Shown here piece by piece: positions 17,694 through 26,520 of a stretch of DNA of 64,000 bases. Position 1 is the stretch's first letter, and every line of letters begins with the position of its first letter. The position numbers were made by a program, and so were the translations under genes. Origin of the DNA: JBFXAF01 sp050184585 (lineage in GTDB: Bacteria; Pseudomonadota; Alphaproteobacteria; Rhizobiales; Rhizobiaceae). The notes below the pieces were generated by a model that saw only the letters and a program-made list of their open reading frames with translations, was not told the DNA's origin and searched no databases. Where the stretch lies: NCBI GenBank assembly GCA_050184585.1, contig JBFXAF010000003.1, positions 62,001 through 126,000 of the forward strand. Direction: 5' to 3'.

Positions 17694-19178
17694 ATGGAAG
17701 AGACAGCCAACCTCAGCCTCCCCTACATCCTGCCCTCGCAGGCCCAGAAGCACGTCACCCACAACGAGGCGCTTCGCATACTCGACGCGCTGGTCCAGCT
17801 CTCCGTCGCCAGCAGGACCGCGACGACGCCGCCCGGGGAACCGTCGGAAGGTGGCCGCTACATCGTCGCCGCGGACGCGGAAGGCGAATGGGACACGAGC
17901 GTCGCCTGCTATGTCGACGATGCCTGGATGAAGCTCGATCCCCGCATCGGCTGGCGCGCCTGGATCGAGGACGAAGAGACGCTATGCGTCTTCGACGGCG
18001 CGGCGTGGCAGGCCATCGAAAGCGGCGGTCCGACAGGCGCCGAAGCCGAGTTCGAGGCGATCGGCGTGCTAACGGCGCCGGATGCGGGCAGCCGGCTCTC
18101 CGTCAAGTCGGACGCGGTCCTGTTTTCCCACGACGACCAGACGCCGGGCACCGGGAACGTGCGCCTGACCCTCAACAAGGCGGCAGCCGGCGACGATGCC
18201 GCGCTGGTCCTCGAGGACGACTTCTCCACGCGTGCGCTGATCGGCCTTCTCGGCGACGACGACCTGACCGTAAAGGTTTCCTCGGATGGCGCCGTGTTCC
18301 GGGAGGCCCTGACCGTGGACGCGTCGGACGGCCGCGTCTCTGTCAACGAGCCCTTCTTCGCGCACTCCCTCTTCAACCTGAAGGGCAAGGCGCTGACCGG
18401 CGACTCCGACGGCTGGTTCTGTTTCACGGTCACCAACACCAACGCCGACAATACGAACAAGGGCGGCGCGGTCTTGACCGGAGCGCCCTATGCCAACGCC
18501 AACAGCCCCTTCATGGCGTTCGGTCCCTGGGCGTCGTCGAGTGCGCATACCTGCTACTACGGCGGCGGCGCCTGGGGCGTCCCTGACGCCACCGAGCATC
18601 AGTTCTACGCCGGAACCTATCAGCCGACGGTCAACAACAGCGCGACCGTCGCCCTGCGGATCACCGCCGTGGACGTCCGCGCCAATCGAAACACGGTGCC
18701 GGAAGCGAACAACACCTACAGCCTCGGCACCAGCGCGCTGAAGTGGTCGGTCGTCTACGCGAACACCGGCACGATCAACACCTCCGACTCGCGGCTCAAG
18801 GCTGTGGACGGTCCGGTGCCGCTCGGCCTCGACTTCGTCAAGGATCTGGAACCCGTCGCCTATCGCTGGAAGATCGGCGGACACGAGGTCGTCACGGAGT
18901 GGCGCGACGATCCGATGGGCAAGCCGGGTGTCGGCAAATGCGCCGTCGACGTGCCGGCGCCCAGGCCGGGAACCCGCACACACTACGGGCTGGTCGCCCA
19001 GCAGGTGAAGAGCCAGCTCGAGCGCCACGGCGTCGGCGACTTCGCCGGCTGGACACTCGCCGACGCGGCCGATCCCGAGAGCGAGCAGGGACTGCGCTAC
19101 GACCAGTTCATCCCGATCCTGGTCCGCGCCGTGCAGGAACTGGCGAACCAAGTCGAGGCCCTGCGCGAAGCGGGGTGA
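17694..19178 (+). CDS. DUF2793 fibre/spike protein with C-terminal peptidase S74 chaperone domain
   Basis: The 494-residue protein starts with a DUF2793 domain (NLSLPYILPSQAQKHVTHNEALRIL, then YIVAADAEGEWD and GWRAWIEDEETLCVFDG) over the first 110 residues. A beta-rich, asparagine- and threonine-rich middle follows. The C-terminal 130 residues fit the intramolecular chaperone/peptidase S74 domain of phage tail spikes: NTSDSRLKAV near residue 362, then YGLVAQQVKSQLE and YDQFIPILVRAVQELANQVEAL, a coiled-coil end. Such domains trimerise fibres and cut themselves off. Similar DUF2793 proteins occur in gene transfer agents, where they form head spikes. No other phage or GTA gene is adjacent, so it may be an orphan or a surface protein. 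Start ATG at MEETANLS. Confidence 0.82.
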   Translation: MEETANLSLPYILPSQAQKHVTHNEALRILDALVQLSVASRTATTPPGEPSEGGRYIVAADAEGEWDTSVACYVDDAWMKLDPRIGWRAWIEDEETLCVFDGAAWQAIESGGPTGAEAEFEAIGVLTAPDAGSRLSVKSDAVLFSHDDQTPGTGNVRLTLNKAAAGDDAALVLEDDFSTRALIGLLGDDDLTVKVSSDGAVFREALTVDASDGRVSVNEPFFAHSLFNLKGKALTGDSDGWFCFTVTNTNADNTNKGGAVLTGAPYANANSPFMAFGPWASSSAHTCYYGGGAWGVPDATEHQFYAGTYQPTVNNSATVALRITAVDVRANRNTVPEANNTYSLGTSALKWSVVYANTGTINTSDSRLKAVDGPVPLGLDFVKDLEPVAYRWKIGGHEVVTEWRDDPMGKPGVGKCAVDVPAPRPGTRTHYGLVAQQVKSQLERHGVGDFAGWTLADAADPESEQGLRYDQFIPILVRAVQELANQVEALREAG

Positions 19179-19186
19179 ACAATCGG

Positions 19187-19762
19187 CTACCTGGCGCCTT
19201 CGGCCAGGCGCAGTTCGCCATGGATCTCCTCGTAGCGCTCGCCGGTGCGGGGACACGTCAGCCCCGCATCGAGGATCTCGCCCGCGCGCGACACCCAGCC
19301 GATGCGCCTGGCCGGCACGCCGGCCATCAGCGCGTGCGCCGGGACGGGCTTGGTCACCACGGCGCCTGCGGCGATCAGGCAGAATTCGCCCAGTTCGTTG
19401 CCGCAGACAATCGTCGCATTGGCGCCGATGGTCGCCCCTCGCCGCACGAGCGTCCGCCGGAACTCGTCCTTGCGCTCGACCTCGGCGCGAGGGTTGAACA
19501 CATTGGTGAATACGCTGGACGGCCCGCAGAAGACGCCCTGCTCGAGTTCGACGCCCTTGTAGAGCGAGACGTTGTTCTGGACCTTGCAGTTGTCGCCGAT
19601 CGCGACGTCGGGCCCGATCATCACATTCTGCCCGATGGAGCAGTTGGCGCCTATCCTGCTGCCCTTGAGGATATGGCTGAAATGCCAGACCTTGGTGCCG
19701 TCGCCCAGCACGACACCATCGTCGACGTAAGAGCTCTCGTGAACGAACGCTTCCGTGATCAT
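19187..19762 (-). CDS. Left-handed beta-helix N-acyltransferase, WlbB/WbpD type
   Basis: The 191-residue protein shows the hexapeptide repeats of left-handed beta-helix acyltransferases (VVLGDGTKVWHFSHILKGSRIGANCSIGQNVMIG, then VAIGDNCKVQNNVSLY, GATIGANATIVCGNELGEFCLIAAGAVV) and the C-terminal PARRIGWVSRAG segment typical of enzymes that acetylate amino groups on nucleotide-sugar glucuronates. The chain ends in a CP..GERYEEI segment that resembles a former zinc-ribbon. The start ATG overlaps the stop of the upstream oxidoreductase gene by four bases, so the two genes are coupled. Confidence 0.88.
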   Translation of the reverse strand: MITEAFVHESSYVDDGVVLGDGTKVWHFSHILKGSRIGANCSIGQNVMIGPDVAIGDNCKVQNNVSLYKGVELEQGVFCGPSSVFTNVFNPRAEVERKDEFRRTLVRRGATIGANATIVCGNELGEFCLIAAGAVVTKPVPAHALMAGVPARRIGWVSRAGEILDAGLTCPRTGERYEEIHGELRLAEGAR

Positions 19763-20754
19763 GCCGAAACCCTTCGTCCAAGCGAGGAGCCTATGTCGTC
19801 CCGAAGCGCCGTTTCCGCCGCGTCGAGGACACGGAGCACGCGAACGCCTTCGCGCCCATCGGTACGCGGAACAAGGCCACGCTCGAGACAGTCGACAAAG
19901 TGCCTGCACTCTTCCTTCAGCGGCTCTGCGCGCTCCACGACGATCGTTTCCGCATCGCCCTTCGTAGGGTTCGGCACCGCTCCCGACGTATCGATCACGT
20001 GCCGGTAAAGCTTCAGCTTCGATTCCCATTCGAGCGCACTGTCCTCGAACACGGCCATCGCCCTGTCTCCGACGACCACCAGCCGGTGTTCCTTGAACGG
20101 GTGCATCCAGGACGCGAAGACATGCGCCCCGCCGCCGTCCCCGAACCGCATCTGCACCGTCGCGACGTCAGCCACGCCGGCCGTGTAGGCCACATTTCCC
20201 TGCGCGCTGACCGACGAGGGCTCCGAGCCGAAAAGTGCGAGGATCATCGAGATATCGTGCGGCGCGAACGACCACATCACGTTCTCCTCGCGCCGGAACT
20301 TCCCCAGCGACAGGCGGTTCGAGTAGACGTAGAGAAGGCGTCCGAGCCCACCCCCGCGAACCATCTCACGCAGGCGGACGTAGACAGGGTGGTATTGCAG
20401 GAGGTGCCCGACCATCAGGGTCAACCCCCGCTCATCGGCCATCGCGCAAAGCACCTCCGCATCCCCGACCTTCAGAGAAAGCGGCTTCTCGACAAAAACG
20501 CTCTTGCCGGCATGAAGCGCGGCACGCGCATGATCGAAGTGCAATTCTGCGGGCGAGGCGATCGTCACCGCGTCGATGTCGCGGCTTTCCAGAACCTGAT
20601 CGAGGGTCGCCGCTCCGACGCCAAGCTCCGCGGCGCCCTTTTGCGCGCTCGCGGCATCGGCATCCGCGATCAGCCGCAGGACCCCCAGTTCGGCGAGGTT
20701 CCTCGCGATGTTGCGGCCCCAGTAGCCATAGCCGATATGTGCAATCGCGACCAT
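19759..20754 (-). CDS. Gfo/Idh/MocA oxidoreductase, probably sugar-nucleotide dehydrogenase
   Basis: The 331-residue protein shows AHIGYGYWGRNIARNLAELG (NAD fold), FVEKPLSL with the conserved lysine near residue 94, VGHLLQYHPVYVRLREMV and PHDISMILALFG. This is the Gfo/Idh/MocA family; pairing with a WlbB-like acyltransferase points to the UDP-sugar 3-dehydrogenase WlbA role in making 2,3-diacetamido sugars for surface polysaccharide. The aminotransferase that would sit between the two steps is not next to them. Start chosen at MVAIAHIGYGY; the longer frame adds 40 unrelated residues. Confidence 0.85.
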   Translation of the reverse strand: MVAIAHIGYGYWGRNIARNLAELGVLRLIADADAASAQKGAAELGVGAATLDQVLESRDIDAVTIASPAELHFDHARAALHAGKSVFVEKPLSLKVGDAEVLCAMADERGLTLMVGHLLQYHPVYVRLREMVRGGGLGRLLYVYSNRLSLGKFRREENVMWSFAPHDISMILALFGSEPSSVSAQGNVAYTAGVADVATVQMRFGDGGGAHVFASWMHPFKEHRLVVVGDRAMAVFEDSALEWESKLKLYRHVIDTSGAVPNPTKGDAETIVVERAEPLKEECRHFVDCLERGLVPRTDGREGVRVLRVLDAAETALRDDIGSSLGRRVSA

Positions 20755-21175
20755 TCGCCCCTTCCGGATGTTCGCCGGCTCCGTCGCGGACCGGCCTCTC
20801 GGACCATCAAACCATGCTTTCTGCCGCGGCGGCCGGGCGCAAGCGCGACCGTCCGGTGTCGACCGTCGACGCACGCTCCCCCATAGCGGATGCGGGAAGG
20901 GTCGCTTCGTACTGCCCGGTCGCGCCGATGTCGACAGTCATTTCACGAATGCAGTTGATCTTGCGCTCCCGTTGTTGCGACCGGCGGCGACGGAGGATCG
21001 CCACGATCAGCCGCCGCGCATGCGCGGCCACTCGTGGTGTCGGGCGACGTCCGCGATCATCACTGCGAGGAAGCCCGGCCGCGGATTGAGAAGCGGCGCA
21101 AGTCCAGTCGGTCCTCGCCCAATCCCGGCCTTCGCGAAGCATTCAAGGCCGGGAGATCGCCAATCTCATTTGGGA
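20755..21175. other. Non-coding gap before the catabolic island
   Basis: These 421 bases hold only overlapping open frames without recognisable domains. The base composition changes across it: GC-rich on the left, then AT-richer in the TetR gene on the right. This is a natural boundary between the polysaccharide genes and the island. Confidence 0.4.
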
Positions 21176-21835
21176 TCACCGGTATGTCTGGAGAACCGGC
21201 GTGTCCGCCTTCGAAGACTTGATCCCGCAGCCGACCAGGAAGAGATCAATGGCCTCTCGCAGAATTCTATCGTCGTCGAGCTTCTCCGGGCTTTCGGAAC
21301 CTGTGAGGTAAGCGATCTGGGATCGATGCAAAGCATATTTGTCAGACACGGCCCAAATGTTCATCTGGAGCAGGATTGGATCGACCGCGCGCATCTCTCC
21401 CTTCGCTACCCACTCCTCGATCTTCCTTGCCCCCTGCTCGATAACGTCCTTTGACTCATGCCAATATTTCCGAAGCACCGGCGCACCTCGAAGAATTTCG
21501 CTTGAGTACAACTGAGATATCTCGGGGTGTTCCAAACAGACTCGCACCTGACGAGTCACATACTTTCGTATGAATTCTTCCGGGTTATTGCTATTCTTGT
21601 CGATCGAAAAAAGATCGTACCAAATATGAAGAATGTGTACAATTGCCTGCTCGTATAAGTCTTCTTTACTTGTTATATAGTAATAAAGCTTCGCCTTGGA
21701 GATGCCTATGCAGTCAGCTATGGCTTGCATGGAGGCTCCCCGAATACCATGCCTAGCAAACTCATTCACAGCAGCATCCAGGATGGCTTCCTTTATACGT
21801 TCGCGTTTACCAGCCGCAGTATCCTTCATCATCAA
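21176..21835 (-). CDS. TetR-family regulator, RutR-like C-terminal domain
   Basis: The 219-residue protein has the TetR helix-turn-helix (ERIKEAILDAAVNEFARHGIRGASMQAIADCIGISKAKLYYYITSKEDLYEQAI) over residues 11-62 and a C-terminal domain with SEILRGAPVLRKYW and MNIWAVSDKYALH, like the RutR/YcdC branch. The ligand is unknown. The gene is AT-richer than its neighbours, with frequent AAA, ATA and AAT codons. It lies downstream of the substrate-binding protein gene on the same strand. Three consecutive start codons (MMM) leave the exact start open within six bases. Confidence 0.85.
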   Translation of the reverse strand: MMMKDTAAGKRERIKEAILDAAVNEFARHGIRGASMQAIADCIGISKAKLYYYITSKEDLYEQAIVHILHIWYDLFSIDKNSNNPEEFIRKYVTRQVRVCLEHPEISQLYSSEILRGAPVLRKYWHESKDVIEQGARKIEEWVAKGEMRAVDPILLQMNIWAVSDKYALHRSQIAYLTGSESPEKLDDDRILREAIDLFLVGCGIKSSKADTPVLQTYR

Positions 21836-21955
21836 CTCTTGCCATTACGATGCCGATTCCATCGGGATTGTACATCCTGATCCAGCAACGCGGCAAGGTT
21901 GCGCGTACCCTGGAAACGGCATCGCGATCATGCAGGCTTCGCACACCCGCACATC

Positions 21956-21983
21956 TTTGAGGCGCGGTATCCCGCGCCTCAAA
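21956..21983 (-). terminator. 12-bp perfect hairpin after the substrate-binding protein gene
   Basis: TTTGAGGCGCGG pairs with CCGCGCCTCAAA around a TATC loop. It lies 76 bases past the stop of the minus-strand substrate-binding protein gene and before the TetR gene. No T-run follows on either strand, so it may be a terminator of the type without U-tail or a stabilising 3' hairpin. Confidence 0.5.
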
Positions 21984-22058
21984 CGTCGATATCCGCAGCT
22001 AGGACGATCTTGCCGGACGCGCATGGCGCGCGGGATGGCGACCGCCCGACGCGTTCAA

Positions 22059-23078
22059 CTACTCGGAGACGAGCTGCTTGCGGAGGTCCAATCCGACCCC
22101 CTTGTTGACGAAGCGGAAGTCCGCGACCTTGGACAGATCAACCTCACTTGCCTTGAATATCTTAGAGTTGACGGACAAATCGTAGAATGACGTCACGCGC
22201 TCTTCGGTCATTGCCCCTAGTCCCAGCGTCAGTGCATCACCTGAATCGATGATCCCAAGCTTCCTGATCTGCTCGAGTTCGATGTCGATCTTCGCTGCGG
22301 TCAGGTCCGGATTTGCGGCCAAGATCGCGCCGATGCCGGCCGAATTGTCCCCATGGAGGAAGTTTGTCCATCCGATCGCGGATGCGTCGATGAATCGCTG
22401 GACAAGATCCGGATTCGACTCGATGAGGTCGGTCCTGGTTTCGAGCAAGCCCGAGTAGGTGTTCCAACCGTAGTCGGCGAGCAGATAGACTTCAGGGTCC
22501 GCGCCCGCAGCTTCGGCGTAGGCCGGCTCTCCCAGGGCGTAAGTCTGCTGGACTATCTTCTTGTTCTCGAGAAACACGGAAAGATTGTAGGTGTAGGGAC
22601 GAACCTGCTCGTCACGAAACCCGTGGCTCGCGACAAGCCACAGCCAGTAGCTGAACTGCCCGTCCCTCGCGAGCAATACCTGTTCCGCGTTGGTGAGGTC
22701 GGCGAAGTCCTTGTAGGCTCCCTTGTGGGCCATCAACGCCTGCGGATCCTTCTGGAAGAACGCGGCGACTGCTTTCGTCGGAATGCCGTTGCGCACATTG
22801 TCGAACGGAAGCAGCAGATTGCCTGCGATGAGAAAATCAAGCCGGCCAGCCGGAAGCGTTGGCCGGTTGTTGATCTGGGGGCCCCCAGGTATGATCTCCA
22901 CGTCAAGCCCGTATTTGGCGTATGTTCCATCCGCCTGCGCCTGAAAGTACCCGCCCTGGGCGCCCTGAGCGGCCCAGTTGGTTCCAAGGCGCACCTTGTC
23001 ATTGGCGCTTGCAAGCGTCGCCGATCCTAGCGCCAGGATTGCTCCCATTGCAGCGCCGATAAGAAGTCGCATGGTCAT
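22059..23078 (-). CDS. ABC transporter substrate-binding protein, NitT/TauT type
   Basis: The 339-residue protein has a signal peptide (MTMRLLIGAAMGAILALGSATLASA) and then VRLGTNWAAQGAQGGYFQAQADGTYAKYGLDVEIIPGGPQINNRPTLPAGRLDFLIAGN, the SsuA/ThiY-like pattern of proteins that bind sulfonates, nitrate, or pyrimidine precursors. The substrate is unknown; an ABC permease gene lies upstream on the same strand. The start ATG follows AGGGGAG; a frame 28 codons longer adds nothing like a signal peptide. Its ATPase is probably the gene at 29294-30046. Confidence 0.87.
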   Translation of the reverse strand: MTMRLLIGAAMGAILALGSATLASANDKVRLGTNWAAQGAQGGYFQAQADGTYAKYGLDVEIIPGGPQINNRPTLPAGRLDFLIAGNLLLPFDNVRNGIPTKAVAAFFQKDPQALMAHKGAYKDFADLTNAEQVLLARDGQFSYWLWLVASHGFRDEQVRPYTYNLSVFLENKKIVQQTYALGEPAYAEAAGADPEVYLLADYGWNTYSGLLETRTDLIESNPDLVQRFIDASAIGWTNFLHGDNSAGIGAILAANPDLTAAKIDIELEQIRKLGIIDSGDALTLGLGAMTEERVTSFYDLSVNSKIFKASEVDLSKVADFRFVNKGVGLDLRKQLVSE

Positions 23079-23194
23079 GCTATGATTCTCCCCTTTTTTT
23101 GCTTGACTGAGAAAAGTCTCGTTGCAGAAGAGGCGGGATTTCCCCATTCCCCTACCGCGCACCTCGCCCGATGTGGGCGAAGCGGTGCTCTTGA

Positions 23195-23216
23195 GCGCCG
23201 CGAAAGGTCGCGGCGC
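23195..23216 (-). other. 9-bp hairpin between ABC permease and substrate-binding protein genes
   Basis: GCGCCGCGA-AAGG-TCGCGGCGC is a perfect stem ten bases past the permease stop and ahead of the substrate-binding protein gene on the same strand. Such hairpins often shield one cistron of a transport operon from nucleases or limit read-through, giving unequal protein amounts. Confidence 0.5.
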
Positions 23217-23225
23217 GGGCCATTG

Positions 23226-24062
23226 CTAACCCTCGCGAAGGACTTCGCTTTCGTGCCAATGGCCGAGGACCCGACGTGACGCCCAGGCTGTCAGGAAAAA
23301 GATGGCGATTCCCAGAAGCGACACCAGAACAAGCGCGGCGAACATGCGTGGAATCTCATTCCGGAAGCTCGACTCAAGGATGCGCGAGGCCAACCCGGTA
23401 TTCGCCCCGGCCGTGCCGGCGACGAATTCCGCGACTACCGCGCCGATCAGCGAAAGCCCGCCCGCGACCTTGATCGAAGACATGAAGTAGGGCAGCGCGG
23501 AAGGCGCGAGGAGCAGATAGAGCCGCTGCCACGGCCGCGCCCCATAGAGCGTGAAAAGATCGCGCAAGTTGTGATCCGCGCTCCTGATGCCGATCACCGT
23601 CCCGGACAGGATTGGAAAGAAGGCGACGATCCATGCGCAAATCAACAGCGCGGAGAAGGTCGATTCCACATAGATCAGTATGAGCGGCGCTATGGCTATG
23701 ATCGGCGTTACTTGAAGGATAACCGCGAACGGGAACAGGCTCCGTTCCAGAGTTCTCGACAGAGCGAACAGCGTACCGATGAGTACACCGCCTGCTATCG
23801 CCAAGCAGAGCGAGAGCACCGTCAACCGGATGGTGAACATCAGGGATGGAAGGAGCGAAGTGAAGTCGGCCACAAGCGTCCTTACGATCAGGCTTGGAGC
23901 CGGAATGAGATAGGCCGGAATGTTCTTGAAATAGACGATCGCTTCCCAGGCCAGCAACGCGCATATCATGGTCAATGTCGGCGCCAGGTAATGTGCCGAG
24001 AAGGTCGCGAGCCTCTCGCGTGCACGCCGCGTTGGCACCTGACGGTCCTGTTCGATCGTCAT
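23226..24062 (-). CDS. ABC transporter permease, NitT/TauT type
   Basis: The 278-residue membrane protein has about six spans and the EAA-like loop DHNLRDLFTLYGARPWQRLYLLLAPSALPYFMSSIKVAGGLSLIGAVVAEF near residues 165-215, which contacts the ATPase. This is the SsuC/TauC/ThiX-type permease. I start at MTIEQDRQVPTRRA with GGGGGTGAGC upstream. The longer frame has 70 residues that are not family-like. It precedes the substrate-binding protein gene, with a hairpin between. Confidence 0.9.
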   Translation of the reverse strand: MTIEQDRQVPTRRARERLATFSAHYLAPTLTMICALLAWEAIVYFKNIPAYLIPAPSLIVRTLVADFTSLLPSLMFTIRLTVLSLCLAIAGGVLIGTLFALSRTLERSLFPFAVILQVTPIIAIAPLILIYVESTFSALLICAWIVAFFPILSGTVIGIRSADHNLRDLFTLYGARPWQRLYLLLAPSALPYFMSSIKVAGGLSLIGAVVAEFVAGTAGANTGLASRILESSFRNEIPRMFAALVLVSLLGIAIFFLTAWASRRVLGHWHESEVLREG

Positions 24063-24525
24063 GCTCACCCCCCTTAGAGCCGCCGTTGCCACCCGCCATG
24101 AGAACTTCGGGCGAGTGAACCCATACCCGGCCCCAGTTCTGCGTCCAGTCCTGCGTCCTGCGATGTGACGCTGCTGCCGATGCCTTAGGCGCGGGTTCGA
24201 CACAGCCAGTTTAATCCAGCACCGCATCGAACCGCATGTCCTCAATCTAGATGAACCTGACGCTTTAGTCAAATCTTCTCGTCAGATTCGCTCCCGCAGC
24301 ACGGGCGGCTTCGTTTGAGCGGCCGATCTGTTCGCTAACATATTGTTTTTAAATGATTATATGGATTCTTAACACGCAGGATGTGAGAAAGTTCAAGGAA
24401 TTCTCAGGCAGGCGTATTGCAAAATCCGAGCAATTTCTTCAAATTTGTGATCACGACTGAGCCATGATGTCGGGCTGAACGGCTCGTAAGTTGGCGCGGC
24501 TGTCCATTGAAAATGAGAGGACCTG
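24063..24525. promoter_or_regulatory. Divergent promoter region of ABC permease and acoA, with GTGATCAC site
   Basis: This 463-base gap separates two divergent operons. The stretch 24330-24440 is AT-rich (for example TATTGTTTTTAAATGATTAT), as promoters often are in GC-rich genomes. A perfect GTGATCAC lies at 24447-24454, 72 bases before acoA. The same word appears at 30096-30103, in the other divergent gap of the island. Confidence 0.5.
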
Positions 24526-25494
24526 ATGTCCCGAGGCGACAATCGACTCAGAGACGCGTTCTGGAAGATGACCGCTATCCGCAAGTTCGAGGAGCGGACC
24601 CATCTGGAGAACGAGAAGGGAAGAATCCCCGGCTTCATCCACCTCTATGCCGGCCAGGAAGCCTGTGCGGTGGGCGTATGCATGGAGTTGACCGAAAAGG
24701 ACTACATCTCCTCAACCCATCGAGGCCACGGCCACGCCATCGCCAAGGGTTGCGACATCACCGCCATGATGCACGAACTTCACGCCCGGCAAGGTGGTAT
24801 CTGTGGCGGGAAGGCGGGTTCAATGCACATGGCCGACTTTGCCGTCGGCATGATGGGCGCCAACGGCATAGTCGGCGCCGGCAATCCGCTGGTCTGCGGC
24901 GCAGCCCTCACCGCCAAGACGCTCAAGACCGGCGGAGTCGCAGTGAGCTTCATGGGCGACGGCGCCTCCAATCAGGCAGCGACGCTCGAATCCCTCAATC
25001 TGGCAACCGTCTGGAACTTGCCCGTCATCTTCGTGGTGGAGGACAACGGTTATGCGGAGGCCACTCCGAGCAGCTGGTCGATAGGCGGTGGAGATCTGAT
25101 AAAGCGCGCGGAAGGTTTCGGGATGCCCGGCCTTGCCGCCGACGGCTTCGACTATTTCGCCGTCAACGAGGTTGCCAGCAAGGCGGTTGCGAGGGCTCGC
25201 AAGGGAGAAGGTCCGTCTCTCATCTACCTTACCTGCACGCGATACTACGGGCATTTCGAAGGCGATGCAGCGACCTATCGCGCCAAGGGCGAGGTCGAAC
25301 GGCTGATTGAGACGCGCGATTGTCTGGATGCGTTCAAGGCCAGGGTCATCGAGAACGGCTCGATGTCGGAAGCCGAACTCACCAGCATCGAGGCCGAGAT
25401 CGCGGAACTGATCGAAAACTCAGTGAAGAGCGCCTCGGCCGACGTCGAGCCGGACCCCGGTTCTTTGACCAGAGACGTCTACGCATCCTACTGA
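24526..25494 (+). CDS. acoA: Acetoin dehydrogenase-like E1 alpha subunit
   Basis: The 322-residue protein is the alpha half of a thiamine-diphosphate 2-oxo acid or acetoin dehydrogenase. It shows the activation region GHGHAIAKGCDITAMM, GGKAGSMHMAD, and the thiamine-diphosphate motif FMGDGASNQAATLESLNLATVWNLPVIFVVEDNGYAEAT (GDG...N), with ENNGYAEST-like spacing typical of AcoA rather than PDH. It cleaves acetoin or a like hydroxyketone into acyl-CoA and an aldehyde together with AcoB and AcoC. GAGAGG lies upstream of the ATG. First gene of a three-gene operon; no E3 gene is in the window. Confidence 0.85.
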   Translation: MSRGDNRLRDAFWKMTAIRKFEERTHLENEKGRIPGFIHLYAGQEACAVGVCMELTEKDYISSTHRGHGHAIAKGCDITAMMHELHARQGGICGGKAGSMHMADFAVGMMGANGIVGAGNPLVCGAALTAKTLKTGGVAVSFMGDGASNQAATLESLNLATVWNLPVIFVVEDNGYAEATPSSWSIGGGDLIKRAEGFGMPGLAADGFDYFAVNEVASKAVARARKGEGPSLIYLTCTRYYGHFEGDAATYRAKGEVERLIETRDCLDAFKARVIENGSMSEAELTSIEAEIAELIENSVKSASADVEPDPGSLTRDVYASY

Positions 25495-25509
25495 ACCAGG
25501 GAAGATCGC

Positions 25510-26520
25510 ATGCCCAAGAAGACCTACCGCGAAGCCATCAACGAAGCTCTCGATCAGGAGATGGCAAGGGATGAGCGCATCGTTCTGATCGGCGAGGACA
25601 TCGCCGGCGGCACCGGTGCTTCGGGAGTCCGTGACGCCTGGGGCGGCGTCATGGGCGTCACCAAAGGCCTGATCGGCAAGTACGGCGCCGAACGTGTTCT
25701 GGACACGCCTATTTCCGAGCTGGCGCTTATCGGAGCCAGCGCAGGAGCGGCCGCAACGGGTCTCCGCCCGGTTGCCGAACTGATGTTCAACGACTTCCTC
25801 GGTGTCTGCCTTGATCAGTTGATGAACCAGGCAGCGAAGTTCCGATACATGTTCGGTGGCCGGGTCTCGACGCCTCTCGTCGTCCGCACGCAATACGGAG
25901 CGGGCCTGCGTGCTGCCGCCCAGCACAGTCAGACTCTCTACTCGATTTTCGCGCACATACCGGGTCTGAAGGTCGTCGCTCCTTCCAATCCGTACGATGC
26001 CAAAGGCCTGCTGATGGCTGCGATCCGCGATGACGATCCGGTGATCTTCATGGAGCACAAGGCGATGTACGACGACATCGGCGAGGTTCCCGACGAGGCC
26101 TACGCCATTCCCTTTGGCGAAGGCAGGGTTCTCCAGGAGGGCGAGGACGTCACCATCATCGCATTCGGCCGTATGGTCCAGGTCGCCCAGAAGGCGATCC
26201 ATGTGGTGCAAGGTGAAGGTGTTCGCTGTTCATTGGTCGACCCGAGGACGATTTCCCCACTCGACGAGGGCCTGATCCTCGAAATGTCGGCTGAAACGGG
26301 ACGCGTAGTAATCGTCGACGAGGCAAATCCGCGTTGCGGGGTCGCCGCGGATGTTGCCTCCATCATCTGCGAGAAGGCGTTCGGAGATTTGCGCGCCCCG
26401 ATATTGAAAGTCACGGCTCCCCATACACCCGTCCCCTTCGCTCCCATCCTTGAGGACGCGTACCTTCCGAGCGTCGATCGCATCGCCGCGGCCATCCGGC
26501 AAGTGAGGGCCTACGGATGA
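25510..26520 (+). CDS. acoB: Acetoin dehydrogenase-like E1 beta subunit
   Basis: The 336-residue protein shows the E1 beta features: YREAINEALDQEMARDERIVLIGEDIAGGTGASG, the FPxxEL-like NDFLGVCLDQLMNQAAKFRYMFGG, and VVIVDEANPRCGVAADVASI with the C-terminal transketolase domain. It pairs with AcoA to form the thiamine-diphosphate active site. Length is normal for the family. It is 15 bases downstream of acoA and its stop overlaps the acoC start. Confidence 0.88.
   Translation: MPKKTYREAINEALDQEMARDERIVLIGEDIAGGTGASGVRDAWGGVMGVTKGLIGKYGAERVLDTPISELALIGASAGAAATGLRPVAELMFNDFLGVCLDQLMNQAAKFRYMFGGRVSTPLVVRTQYGAGLRAAAQHSQTLYSIFAHIPGLKVVAPSNPYDAKGLLMAAIRDDDPVIFMEHKAMYDDIGEVPDEAYAIPFGEGRVLQEGEDVTIIAFGRMVQVAQKAIHVVQGEGVRCSLVDPRTISPLDEGLILEMSAETGRVVIVDEANPRCGVAADVASIICEKAFGDLRAPILKVTAPHTPVPFAPILEDAYLPSVDRIAAAIRQVRAYG

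Noticed and set aside
17694..19178. A prophage or GTA locus
   Set aside because: No capsid, portal, terminase or tail gene is near; only the spike-like gene is present.
21956..21983. Standard rho-independent terminator
   Set aside because: Stem is perfect but there is no T-run on either strand, so I list it at moderate confidence only.
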